This document shows, piece by piece, positions 8,658 through 17,225 of a stretch of 40,695 nt of DNA. The stretch's first letter is position 1. Each line of letters opens with the position of its first letter. The notes under the pieces are model-generated. The model saw only the letters and a list, made by a program, of their open reading frames with translations, searched no databases and was not told the DNA's origin. A program made the translations under genes and the position numbers. Source of the stretch: Calothrix sp. CSU_2_0 (lineage in GTDB: Bacteria > Cyanobacteriota > Cyanobacteriia > Cyanobacteriales > Nostocaceae); NCBI GenBank assembly GCA_012034595.1, contig JAAUPE010000055.1, forward strand, positions 1 through 40,695, written 5' to 3'.

Positions 8658-10031
8658 ATGTCTGTTTTTGCTTATACTTACACCGATCTGCTTTTGGAGA
8701 CTACTCCTAAATCTGATATTTGGGGGGAGTGGAAAGTTGAACGGGTTTATGAAGATTTGAAAATATCTTCTTCTAAAACAGCGAATACGCGACTTCCCAA
8801 GAGAGATACTTCGCGATATTCCTCCGGAGTCGCTATGCGATCGCAATTGCAAAAGCTACTAACTGACTGTCAAACCAATCCACCGGAATATGTTCTGGTT
8901 CGCAAGCTGGAAGAATTGGGAGATAATTTGGAGGAAGTGCGATCGCGAATGGTGGAGTTACAAACGTTAGGTATTACTTTAGTTGCCGTAGAACAAGGCT
9001 ATAATTCTTCTGAGAATACACTTAATCTTCGTCTTGATTTTATAAATTTAATACAAACAATTAAATATCAGCATCGCAGTCGTCGCATTCGTCAAGCTCA
9101 TGCTAACAACCGTTTAGCAGCAGCACCACCTCCAGGCAAAGCCCCCTACGGATATAAACGAGGTCAATCAAAATACATAATTGACCGGACAACAGCACCT
9201 GTTATCAAAGACTTTTTTGAAAATTTCTTGCTTTATGGCTCTTTGCGTGGTGCGGTACAATTTCTTACCAAAAAATATAATAAAAAAATTTCCGTGACAA
9301 CGGGAAAACGCTGGTTGACAAACCCAGTATATCGAGGTGACACTGCTTACAAAAATGGCGAAATTATCTCGAATACTCACGCTTCTATCATCACAAAAGA
9401 AGAAGCTGCACAGGTAGATAGGTTACTACGTCGCAATAGTCGTTTACCTGCGCGAAGTGCCAGCGCACCACGTTCTTTAGCTGGTTTAGTTGTTTGCCAT
9501 AATTGTCAGTCATCAATGACAATTACCCACGTTACAACTCGAAAAAAGGATCGAGAATATTTATATTTACGTCCTATTAATTGTCCGAAAAAGCCTAAAT
9601 GTAGTGCTATTTGCTATCAAGAAGTTTTTAAAAAAACTATTGCTATAGTCTGTAGTGAGTTGCCGCAAGCAGTTGCGGGGATAAATTCACCTCAAATCGA
9701 TATTGCGAAAAACAATTTAACAGATGAAATTTCAAGACAGCAACAGGTATTAGAACTAATTCCTGAGTTAGTAGAAACGGGAATATTAGATGCGGAAACT
9801 GCTAAAATCAGAGCTTATAAACTCCGCACTGAAATATCATCTTTACAAGCACAATTGGCGATTCTTCCACCTGTAAATTTAAGTTCGGTGGCACAAGCTG
9901 TATCTATTCCTCAGTTTTGGCTAGGTTTATCAGAATCAGAACAGCGTTTTTATTTGCGCGAATTTATTCGTCAAATTGAAATTGTCCGACAAGATGAAGA
10001 TTGGGAATTACGTATTGTTTTTATTTTTTAG
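8658..10031 (+). CDS. Large serine recombinase family protein, degenerate catalytic domain
   Basis: A 457-residue protein with serine-recombinase layout: resolvase-like domain (about 1-140), a recombinase domain beginning APYGYKRG (162-169) and including NPVYRGD, a Cys-containing zinc-ribbon-like segment (CHNC near 282, then CPKKPKC and a further Cys), and a C-terminal coiled coil. It resembles XisF-type enzymes, but key catalytic residues are not visible. The N-terminus reads FAYTYTDLL where active enzymes have YxRVS with the nucleophilic Ser, and the usual LDRLGR block reads LEELGDN. Residues about 42-61 are encoded by repeat DNA. It may be catalytically dead or recruited to another DNA-binding role. 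Three bases separate it from the VOC gene. Confidence 0.8.
   Translation: MSVFAYTYTDLLLETTPKSDIWGEWKVERVYEDLKISSSKTANTRLPKRDTSRYSSGVAMRSQLQKLLTDCQTNPPEYVLVRKLEELGDNLEEVRSRMVELQTLGITLVAVEQGYNSSENTLNLRLDFINLIQTIKYQHRSRRIRQAHANNRLAAAPPPGKAPYGYKRGQSKYIIDRTTAPVIKDFFENFLLYGSLRGAVQFLTKKYNKKISVTTGKRWLTNPVYRGDTAYKNGEIISNTHASIITKEEAAQVDRLLRRNSRLPARSASAPRSLAGLVVCHNCQSSMTITHVTTRKKDREYLYLRPINCPKKPKCSAICYQEVFKKTIAIVCSELPQAVAGINSPQIDIAKNNLTDEISRQQQVLELIPELVETGILDAETAKIRAYKLRTEISSLQAQLAILPPVNLSSVAQAVSIPQFWLGLSESEQRFYLREFIRQIEIVRQDEDWELRIVFIF
8783..8843. repeat. Dispersed palindromic repeat inside the recombinase-like gene
   Basis: Two adjacent repeat-like cores, one around CGCGACTTCCC and one around CGATATTCCTCCGGAGTCGC, end in a HIP1 site (GCGATCGC). 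Related TCC-GGA palindromes occur at 16905-16935, 18953-18980, 24343-24373 and 39660-39692. The frame stays open through the insert, which adds about 20 residues. Confidence 0.55.
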
Positions 10032-10221
10032 CCATCTGATTTTGGATTTTAGATTGAGGATTTTGGATTTTGCATTGGGGATTTTGCAAATAATTGGTCA
10101 TTGCGTAGCTTGCTTCCCGTCAAACTTTTCAAGAGGAATTTTGGATTTACCCCACGGATAAATCCGGAGCTTTGCTCACATACTCCCGAATTTTAAAATT
10201 CTCAAATATTCCGAAAAAATC
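10032..10221. other. Intergenic region with heptamer-like repeats
   Basis: A run of GATTTTGGATTTTAGATTG-type units at about 10038-10087 is followed by a decayed palindromic repeat (CGTAGCTTGCTTCCCGTC). A short inverted pair, GGATTTA and TAAATCC, lies near 10143-10165. No gene is supported. Confidence 0.5.
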
Positions 10222-10812
10222 CTACAATTCATCATTTCTTGCTGACGAAGCTGGTGGTTTACCAGCATTGCGAACATTAACGACTTTCCCCAACAAATCA
10301 AACCAAAATGGCGCACCCATTGCAATAGCAATTCCACTCAAAAACCAACCAGGAATCAATGTAATTATTCGCCATATAGGAAAATTCTTTTGTTGCTTTT
10401 GGCTCCAAAAAATCTGTTTTTCTAAATTAGAATCAGTCCAACCTATTGGCAAAGCAATCTCATTTAAAGCCTCATCCGTTTGGCTACGTAAGGTGTTGAT
10501 ATCAACGTAATTTAATTGATTGCGATTTTGTGAAACTATTTGCCCAGCATTTTGAACAATTGTTTCCCGCAGTGCCGAATCCTTGGATAATCTACCGATC
10601 ATATGGAATGCATCCGCATTACTTGCTGCTGCGATCGCAAAACCCAATAGTAATGCTACACCCTTGGCATTACGCTTGTAGACACCAGATGCACGCTCCA
10701 TTGAATTATCAAAATTATTTGCGATCGCTTCGTGTAATCCACTAACCCCTTCGGTAGTATTTCTCAGGTTTAGTTCAGCCCGTTGTGCCAAATCTGTAAT
10801 ATTATTTGCCAA
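10222..10812 (-). CDS. C-terminal part of a frameshifted conserved membrane protein
   Basis: Continues the gene that begins at 11762. The ORF start is a TTG at 10812 with no ribosome-binding site, but the frame stays open upstream and reads SGKLIDRLPPSLANN, which joins naturally to the end of the preceding ORF. It contains a transmembrane segment in NAKGVALLLGFAIAAAS, then a soluble stretch and a second hydrophobic segment (LIPGWFLSGIAIAMGAPFWF). I recognise it as a cyanobacterial membrane protein family of unknown function, normally one polypeptide of roughly 500 residues; this is from memory, not a search. Confidence 0.65.
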   Translation of the reverse strand: MANNITDLAQRAELNLRNTTEGVSGLHEAIANNFDNSMERASGVYKRNAKGVALLLGFAIAAASNADAFHMIGRLSKDSALRETIVQNAGQIVSQNRNQLNYVDINTLRSQTDEALNEIALPIGWTDSNLEKQIFWSQKQQKNFPIWRIITLIPGWFLSGIAIAMGAPFWFDLLGKVVNVRNAGKPPASSARNDEL

Positions 10813-10832
10813 TGATGGAGGTAATCGATCGA

Positions 10833-11762
10833 TTAGTTTTCCAGATTTTGGTGCATCTCGCTATCTTTATCTAAAAGAGATGTTGTTAATTCTTGATAAA
10901 TATCACTTCCACGTTGAACTGCTTGAGCAATTTCCCTCACATTTGGTTTCAATCCAGCCAGCGATATTGTCTGTTGAGTATCTGCAAATGAGCTATTTTT
11001 GTAAAACTCCAATTGCTGTAATGCTTTATTTGTAGATTCGTCATTAGGCATATTCAGTTTGAAGGATTCGATATAGCGGTCAAAACTTGCTGTCATATTC
11101 TGGATACCACCATCTATATCCAATTTACCTTTTTGAAAATTCCAAATTACCTGTTCAAAATCTGCTTGTATCTCCGCAAATGCTTGATATGCAAAGTTGA
11201 AGAAATCAGTAAAAGCTTCGTTATCTCCAAGTTGCTCTTGCAATTTTAAAACTACGTTTTCTATTTCCGATAAGCGTTGATTTTTAAAAGTATCAAGACG
11301 GGTTTCAGTTAGCTTCTGGGCAATTGTTGGTAATTGCAAAGTTTCCATTAATGTAGTCGCAAAAACACTCGCAGGAATGTATGATGGACCACTACGTCTG
11401 CTATCACCAAAAACTGTTTCTGTTCGGGTATTTGCTTCAGAAGTTTGTTTTAAAGAACGATATGCATTCGCAACTGACCAAGTAGCTTTACGGGGTATAT
11501 TGGCAAGAAATCCTTTCGCTTGTTGGTTGAGGCTTTTAATTAGTGGATTACTGTAAACTTGATTGGCTAATTGTAGAACATTTGCTTCTTCTGAATTTTG
11601 CGAACTTCCAGCAATAAATAGTTCAATAGATTTTCTTAAATGTTCTGCACGCCATTGAAACACTGTCGCGAGCAACTCTTGTATTTCTGATGCTAATAAA
11701 CTCAAAATTAAATAAATAAATATTAGCCCTAATGATACATCTAAAATTACTGGTAGATTCAT
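10833..11762 (-). CDS. N-terminal part of a frameshifted conserved membrane protein
   Basis: 309 residues with an N-terminal transmembrane helix (LDVSLGLIFIYLILSLLASEI) and a long helical soluble region. The ATG at 11762 has a good AGGAGT site about nine bases upstream. The frame ends at a TAA at 10833-10835, while the -1 frame continues as the next ORF. The -1 frame has its own stop at 10861-10863, so the lost base must lie within about 10836-10860. No canonical slippery heptamer is present there. The function is unknown; the intact protein would have one helix near the start and two near the end. Confidence 0.7.
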   Translation of the reverse strand: MNLPVILDVSLGLIFIYLILSLLASEIQELLATVFQWRAEHLRKSIELFIAGSSQNSEEANVLQLANQVYSNPLIKSLNQQAKGFLANIPRKATWSVANAYRSLKQTSEANTRTETVFGDSRRSGPSYIPASVFATTLMETLQLPTIAQKLTETRLDTFKNQRLSEIENVVLKLQEQLGDNEAFTDFFNFAYQAFAEIQADFEQVIWNFQKGKLDIDGGIQNMTASFDRYIESFKLNMPNDESTNKALQQLEFYKNSSFADTQQTISLAGLKPNVREIAQAVQRGSDIYQELTTSLLDKDSEMHQNLEN

Positions 11763-12190
11763 AATTAAGCACTCCTAGTAGTAGATATTGAACATTAATA
11801 ATTGAATATTGAAAATTGAACAATAATTGTTTAATTTTCATCAAGAACTTAACATAAGCAATAAAAATATTTAAAACTAATAATTAAACTAAATACCTAA
11901 ATTACTCTTTATTAATGTACAAATTATAAAAAAATACTAAAATACAAAAATAAATGTTATTATTAGGATAGGCATAATTTTAAATATTAAAATTATTGAT
12001 ATTTCTCACTATCATTTTTCCAATTAATGATTTTTAAATCACTTTCTAGAAAAAATCTAATTTTTTAAAATCGCTTCCGACCAAATTCTCAAACTTGAGG
12101 TAATTTAAAGTTTGGGGATAGCAACATCGGAGACTTCCAAGCGTCTCTTGAGTCAATGAACCAGCAAGCAAAATCAATATCCTAAATACC
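11763..12190. other. AT-rich divergent promoter region
   Basis: Separates the split membrane protein gene (-) from the glycosyltransferase gene (+). It is strongly AT-rich with no open frame of note. A small hairpin GAGAC-TTCCAAGC-GTCTC near 12130-12147 lies in the probable leader of the glycosyltransferase gene. Confidence 0.5.
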
Positions 12191-13813
12191 ATGCAATTCG
12201 TAAGTTTTATTTGGGGTCGTCTAGAAAGACGATATCAAGCAGTCGCAAAACGACTTGACTGGATATGGGCGATCGCTCTGCTTGTGGTAGCAGTAATAAT
12301 TTTTACCATAAATTTGGGTGGATTGCCTCTACGGGATTGGGATGAAGGCACTGTAGCACAAGTTGCTCGCGAAATTTGGCGTGCCCCTGCTGGTTCTTTA
12401 CATTGGTTGTTCCCAACTTTGGGGGGTGAACCCTATCACAACAAGCCACCTTTGATGCATATACTCATTGCTTGGGCTTATTCATTAGGTGGGGTAAATG
12501 AGTGGACAGCGCGTCTACCAGGAGCAATTTTAACAGCAATGTCCGTGCCTCTGCTTTATTATATTGGACGCGAAATATTTCACCGTCGGATGGCTGCGGT
12601 TTACAGTGCCTTGGTTTATTTAACGATGTTACCAGTGCTGCGACACGGGCGTTTAGCAATGTTAGATGGAGCATCGGTGTTTTTCTTCATGGTGATGATG
12701 CTTTGCGCTTTACGATCGCGTCGCAATCTGCGTTACTGTCTTGGTGTCGGTATTGGGTTTGGCTTGATTTGTCTGACTAAGGGAATGCTAGGGGTTTTGC
12801 TAGCTGCGATCGCATTTGTATTTCTGTACTGGGATACTCCCCGACTTCTGCTCAGTAAATACATGTTAATCGCCATAATTATCGGTTGCTTACCTGTGGG
12901 TTTGTGGTACTTTGCCCAATGGCAACATTACGGTCATACTTTTACCAATGTAGGGATGGTAGACCAATCCTTGAGCCGAATTTGGCAACCCGTAGAAGGA
13001 CACAAACAACCACCTTGGTATTATCTCGTCGAAATTCTCAAATACACCCATCCTTGGCTATTATTCTTACCAGCGAGCTTACGTTTAACTTGGAACAATC
13101 GCAATCTTAGCTGGGCAAAACTGGTACTTGTTTGGAGTTGCGTTTATCTTGTTACAATTTCCGTGATGACAACCAAATTACCTTGGTATGTATTTCCAAT
13201 TTATCCCAGTTTAGCGCTGGCAATTGGTGCCCAACTCGGCGAAATCGAGAATTTACCCTTGCTGTCTTCTCTCCCTCGACTGTGGGTAATTGGTTTAGGT
13301 TTCCTTGCAGTTATCGCCACTGGAGGTAGTATTTTCTATACTTTTGCCAAACCAACCCAACCCGATTTACAGCTAATTTTTGCCGCAGTTGCCGGAACTA
13401 TGGCACTAGCTGGAATTTTGGCAAAACGAGGTGACGGGCAATTTCTAAAAGTATTACTTTGGGGTACTTTTATTTCCCTACTGCTATTTGTAAAATCAAA
13501 TTATTGGGTATGGGAACTCAATGAAAACTACCCAGTTAAACCCGTTGCGGCAATGATTCAAAAAGCCAAACCAAGCATCCAAAAGATTTACACCTTAGAT
13601 AATGCCCATCGTCCATCACTCGATTTTTATAGCGATCGCACTATCATTGCCACCCTCAACACCAGCAAAATCGAACATTACTGGCAGAATAACAGTAAAC
13701 CTTACTTACTACTAAAAGAACCCGATTTAGGAAAACTTAAAATTAGCACCACCAAAATAGTTGACCGTGCCAATAACTTTATATTAGTAACAAAAGCCAC
13801 TAAAAAATCATAA
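12191..13813 (+). CDS. Glycosyltransferase family 39 (ArnT/PMT-like) membrane protein
   Basis: A 540-residue polytopic membrane protein. After the first helix (WAIALLVVAVIIFTI) comes the first extracytoplasmic loop with the acidic pair D51-E52 in RDWDEG, the metal/catalytic motif of GT-C enzymes that use polyprenyl-phosphate sugars. The following HNKPPLMHILIAWA and RLPGAIL blocks are typical of the ArnT/GT39 group. About ten further hydrophobic helices follow, and the last 100 residues form a soluble domain. It probably transfers a sugar from a lipid-linked donor to a lipid or protein outside the plasma membrane; donor and acceptor are unknown. Confidence 0.85.
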   Translation: MQFVSFIWGRLERRYQAVAKRLDWIWAIALLVVAVIIFTINLGGLPLRDWDEGTVAQVAREIWRAPAGSLHWLFPTLGGEPYHNKPPLMHILIAWAYSLGGVNEWTARLPGAILTAMSVPLLYYIGREIFHRRMAAVYSALVYLTMLPVLRHGRLAMLDGASVFFFMVMMLCALRSRRNLRYCLGVGIGFGLICLTKGMLGVLLAAIAFVFLYWDTPRLLLSKYMLIAIIIGCLPVGLWYFAQWQHYGHTFTNVGMVDQSLSRIWQPVEGHKQPPWYYLVEILKYTHPWLLFLPASLRLTWNNRNLSWAKLVLVWSCVYLVTISVMTTKLPWYVFPIYPSLALAIGAQLGEIENLPLLSSLPRLWVIGLGFLAVIATGGSIFYTFAKPTQPDLQLIFAAVAGTMALAGILAKRGDGQFLKVLLWGTFISLLLFVKSNYWVWELNENYPVKPVAAMIQKAKPSIQKIYTLDNAHRPSLDFYSDRTIIATLNTSKIEHYWQNNSKPYLLLKEPDLGKLKISTTKIVDRANNFILVTKATKKS

Positions 13814-13916
13814 AATCATGCATTTAACCTAACATAATCTCAAAACTACCCAATTATTGTGGAATGGGGAAGAATGTCCGTCCGAGCTTACCTCCTACAA
13901 AAGAGATGCGATACAC

Positions 13917-13949
13917 CCAAGCGCGTTAAGCTCCGCTTATCGCGCTTGG
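13917..13949. terminator. Interrupted 14-bp hairpin between convergent genes
   Basis: CCAAGCGCG pairs with CGCGCTTGG and, after a T:T mismatch, TAAGC pairs with GCTTA around a TCC loop. It sits between the glycosyltransferase stop and the zinc-ribbon gene stop, a position that suits a bidirectional terminator. Confidence 0.6.
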
Positions 13950-14050
13950 CATTAAACACTTTCTCACCTCACTTATCCCATCTCCCCAATACCCCAAATA
14001 ATGATGAGAAATAATAATAAAAAATATTAACCCAAACCACTAATTCAAAA

Positions 14051-14440
14051 TTACTTTTGATTTTTATCGATAAATTTATCCGTTTTTTCAGTTCGTGGGG
14101 AATTAGGACTATCATCACTTGTATTTTGTCCAGTTGCAGCAAGCATTCCAAATACGATCGCACTTCCCAAAAAGAAAGCTAATACCGGACGTTTGAGCAA
14201 AACAAAATCACGCAGAATTCTAGCCAAAGGACGACTTTGACGGCGTAATGCCGACGATATCATCATTTGTCTAAAAATAAACGGGTCGCGAACGTAATTA
14301 CCACTTTGCGAGACAACTAATCGCTCTTGACAATATGGACAAGTAAATAGTCCCACGCAAGTTTTTATCTGTTTTGCCGTGGTATTCTTTTGGCAAATAG
14401 GGCAAGTTACATAATGATTGTCAAAGGTGTGTGTATTCAT
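14051..14440 (-). CDS. Zinc-ribbon single-pass membrane protein
   Basis: 129 residues. The N-terminus has two CPxC knuckles (C13/C16 and C34/C37) with an extra Cys28, consistent with a small zinc ribbon. A transmembrane helix follows (RPVLAFFLGSAIVFGMLAA, about 89-107), and the C-terminus is short and hydrophilic. The ribbon would face the cytoplasm if the positive-inside rule holds, because the stretch before the helix is Arg/Lys-rich. I know no function for it. Confidence 0.7.
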   Translation of the reverse strand: MNTHTFDNHYVTCPICQKNTTAKQIKTCVGLFTCPYCQERLVVSQSGNYVRDPFIFRQMMISSALRRQSRPLARILRDFVLLKRPVLAFFLGSAIVFGMLAATGQNTSDDSPNSPRTEKTDKFIDKNQK

Positions 14441-14906
14441 CTACCTCATCCGTCTAGTCCAATTACTCGCTCTGTAACATCAGTCTGTTGTGAATTTTCG
14501 CCTCAAACGCTCGTAGATTCACCCATTCGATTCAAGCTTAGATTTAAATCTATACATAAAGGATAATTACGTTTCAGCATATTTTTAACTACTGCAACAT
14601 GAGTATAGCTAGATTCCGGAAAAATGACCCGCGATCGCTATTTACTTTTACACGCTATTTAGTTTGACAAAAATGCTTGACAAACAAAGCATTTATATGA
14701 ATGCCAAACTCAATCTCGCAACCCTTATGCTGCCCAATTTACTAATCATTTAAACACTTCCATCACAAAAATTTAGTAAACTAACAACTTTTTACCAAAG
14801 CTTTGCAATTTTGTTGAATATTGCTTGTCTTGTTACTAGATCGTGACTGAAAATGAAAAGTAACACATAAAACTTAAATTTTTTATTAGATTTAATTCAA
14901 CTATCA
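14441..14906. other. Divergent promoter region, no gene seen
   Basis: 466 AT-rich bases between the zinc-ribbon gene and the ClC gene. Two TTGACA hexamers 11 bases apart lie near 14664-14681, upstream of AT-rich sequence, and could be -35 elements for the ClC gene; no convincing -10 box is spaced from them. No RNA gene was recognised. Confidence 0.4.
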
Positions 14907-16784
14907 ATGACTACCTTGCCTGCCCCCGAGCTGAGAAAGGCGAACGAACAACCCGTGTTGGTTACTCCTTCCCATCGTCTCAATCATCTTCTCAATCGTT
15001 TTCAGCCTTCTCCCGAAGCCCTAATATTACTTTTTGCAATCCTCATCGGTGGCGGTACTGGCATGGGAATAGTGACATTTCACTATTCTATCCAAATAAT
15101 TTATCACCTCATGCTCGAAGTTCTCATGGGGAAAATCGGAGCCTGGGGTGCTTGGACGCTAGCTTGTGTCCCAATTATGGGTGGATTAATCGTCGGTTTG
15201 ATGCGTTGGCGTACCCAAGATTTTGGACCGAGTTTATCTTCGTTAATTGCAGCTTCCCAAGCCGGGAGATTGCAGCAACAACTACGTCCCGTCACAAAAA
15301 TGTTTGCGGCTGCGGTTTCTTTGGGGAGCGGGGCTTCTTTGGGACCAGAAGGACCTAGTGTGGAAATTGGTGGCAATTTTGGCATGTTGCTGTCCCAAGC
15401 TCTCCAAGTATCCCAAGAACGCCAGCGTTTACTTTTGGGTGCAGGAGCTGCTGCTGGTTTGGCAGGTGGATTTAATGCCCCTATTGCTGGGGTGTTTTTT
15501 GCCCTGGAAGTAGTATTGGGGGCAACGTCATTTGCGACATCGGCTGTTAGTGTCGTCCTTTTAGCTGCGGTTTTGGCTGCATTAGTCGCTCAAATTGGCT
15601 TAGGTTCCCAACCTGCTTTTGCTTTACCTGTTTATCAAGTCCGCAGTCCTTTAGAGTTACCGTTATATCTTGGCTTGGGTTTGGGAGCAAGTTTTGTCTC
15701 CCTTGCCTACACGGAAGCAGTTCGATTGGCGAAAAATTGTTTTGCTGGGAAAATACGTTATTTAGAATGGTTCGCACGTATTCCCAAGCCAATTCACCCA
15801 ATTATTGGTGGTGCGATTGTTGGGATTGCAGCCTTACAATTTCCCCAGATTTTAGGGGTTGGCTACGGAACAGTACAAGCGATGCTACAGGATGTGGAGG
15901 TGTCTGTTCAGCTTTTAGTGACCCTGCTACTGTTGAAGTTGGTAATGACAGCTATTAGTGCCGGAAGTGGTTTTGTTGGCGGTTTATTTGCACCAGCGAT
16001 GTTTTTGGGTGCTTCGTTTGGCTCTGCTTATGCAAAAATTCTGGCATTACTCGCACCCGGTATTGCAATCCACATGGCTGCACCCCCTGCCTATGCAATG
16101 GTGGGGATGGCTGCTGTTTTAGCTGCTAGCGTCCGTGCGCCTTTAACTTCTATTTTATTATTATTTGAATTAACCCGCGATTATCGAATAGTTTTACCAT
16201 TAATGGCGGCTGTTGGCTTGAGCTTTTGGCTGAGGGAACGGATGAAGCCGAATATAAACTCCAATGTCAATTTGCAACAAATCGGTCTTCCAGAATTAAA
16301 AGATGAGCAGACGGAAATTCTCCGTAAAACTTTAGTTGAGAGTGCCATGCTTCGCAATCCCAAAAAGCTGCCAGCAACAATGAATGTGTTGGAGGCAGCT
16401 TTGGAAATGTGGCGCGATCGCGTTCGTTGTGCTTTAGTAATTGATGACGACGAACATCTAATTGGCATAATCTCCCTTGGAGACATCAATCGCGTCCTTT
16501 CTTACTGGCAAAAATACCGAAATTCACCAATTGAAATTCCACTAAATTTATCCAATCAAACCTTAAAAGATATATCAACCACTGATGTTCTCTATGCCTT
16601 TAGTGATGAACCTTTATCCGAGGCTTTAGACCGTATGGCATTAAGAGGTGTACAACAATTACCAGTGATCGCACGCGATGAACGTGAGATGATTTTAGGC
16701 TTACTAGAACGCGAACAAATTGCATTAACCTGCAATTTGGCAGTAACTTATAAGGCACTTCGTAATTGCTTACCAGTACCGTGA
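14907..16784 (+). CDS. ClC-family chloride channel/transporter with C-terminal CBS pair
   Basis: A 625-residue membrane protein with a ClC core (about 35-440) and two CBS domains (about 455-610), probably sensing a nucleotide. The gating glutamate motif GPEGP carries E148. The FNAPIAGVFFALEV block has Val at the position of the proton glutamate of E. coli ClC-ec1, as in ClC channels. The GSGFVGGLFAPAMF block is present, but the GSGIP selectivity motif is not seen where expected (RTQDFGPSLSS instead). Anion selectivity and whether it is a channel or an exchanger are therefore open. It is a single gene followed six bases later by a strong hairpin. Confidence 0.9.
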   Translation: MTTLPAPELRKANEQPVLVTPSHRLNHLLNRFQPSPEALILLFAILIGGGTGMGIVTFHYSIQIIYHLMLEVLMGKIGAWGAWTLACVPIMGGLIVGLMRWRTQDFGPSLSSLIAASQAGRLQQQLRPVTKMFAAAVSLGSGASLGPEGPSVEIGGNFGMLLSQALQVSQERQRLLLGAGAAAGLAGGFNAPIAGVFFALEVVLGATSFATSAVSVVLLAAVLAALVAQIGLGSQPAFALPVYQVRSPLELPLYLGLGLGASFVSLAYTEAVRLAKNCFAGKIRYLEWFARIPKPIHPIIGGAIVGIAALQFPQILGVGYGTVQAMLQDVEVSVQLLVTLLLLKLVMTAISAGSGFVGGLFAPAMFLGASFGSAYAKILALLAPGIAIHMAAPPAYAMVGMAAVLAASVRAPLTSILLLFELTRDYRIVLPLMAAVGLSFWLRERMKPNINSNVNLQQIGLPELKDEQTEILRKTLVESAMLRNPKKLPATMNVLEAALEMWRDRVRCALVIDDDEHLIGIISLGDINRVLSYWQKYRNSPIEIPLNLSNQTLKDISTTDVLYAFSDEPLSEALDRMALRGVQQLPVIARDEREMILGLLEREQIALTCNLAVTYKALRNCLPVP

Positions 16785-16790
16785 CATACT

Positions 16791-16821
16791 CCTACACTGA
16801 TTGCAAGCAATACAGTGTAGG
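16791..16821 (+). terminator. Hairpin directly after the ClC gene
   Basis: CCTACACTG pairs with CAGTGTAGG, and inside it ATTGC pairs with GCAAT around an AA loop, with one bulged A. It begins six bases after the ClC stop. The tail is CTTCTCAG, so there is no strong T-run; it may act as a terminator or RNA stabiliser. Confidence 0.55.
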
Positions 16822-16983
16822 CTTCTCAGCGACTCCCGGTATCCCGTCGGACATTAACTGAGCTTTGTTTTTATTCCACGAGATGCCCCTCCGCAGAATT
16901 GTAGCTTGCTTCCCCGAAGGAGTACAAGGTACAAGAATTGTTCATCCTACCATGCGGGAAGCCGCAAAGCGTCTATGTACTGT

Positions 16984-17050
16984 TCAGAGTTTTACCTACC
17001 CACAGAAAGCGACACCGAAGCGTCTGTTACTGGGTAGCCCCATACTCTGA
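16984..17050. other. Nested-stem structured element
   Basis: Three stems nest in order: TCAGAGT (16984-16990) with ACTCTGA (17044-17050), CTACCCA (16996-17002) with TGGGTAG (17031-17037), and CAGA (17003-17006) with TCTG (17023-17026). This could be a structured RNA or a folded repeat; no known RNA family was recognised. Confidence 0.35.
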
Positions 17051-17225
17051 GTTGTCAAGATACAGCGTACAGGAAGCCGTTAGCTATTAATTTGATTTGG
17101 AAACAGTATTTCCAACTTAGCACTGGTGTTTCTTCGTCCTTAGCAGCAGACATTGAAACTTTCCACACTCGACTGTTTGCAGACGAAAGATGACTAATGA
17201 AGATGACTAATAACTCTGATTTAGC

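Larger units (their letters stand above)
16785..17225. other. Structured intergenic region between ClC gene and cyAbrB
   Basis: Relatively GC-rich for this genome. It contains the hairpin at 16791-16821, a palindromic repeat core (TTGCTTCCCCGAAGGAG) near 16909, and the nested-stem structure at 16984-17050. The short frame at 16865-17050 is composed of repeat DNA and is not accepted as a gene. Confidence 0.55.

Noticed and set aside
8658-10031. Active XisF-type excision element
   Set aside because: No attachment-site direct repeats or developmental target gene are seen nearby, and the catalytic residues are not in place.
10833-10870. Programmed -1 frameshift in the membrane protein gene
   Set aside because: The overlap lacks a canonical X XXY YYZ slippery heptamer in the right frame, and four other genes show similar lesions, so an indel is simpler.
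16865-17050. 61-codon plus-strand ORF
   Set aside because: It covers palindromic repeat DNA and the nested-stem element; no protein features.
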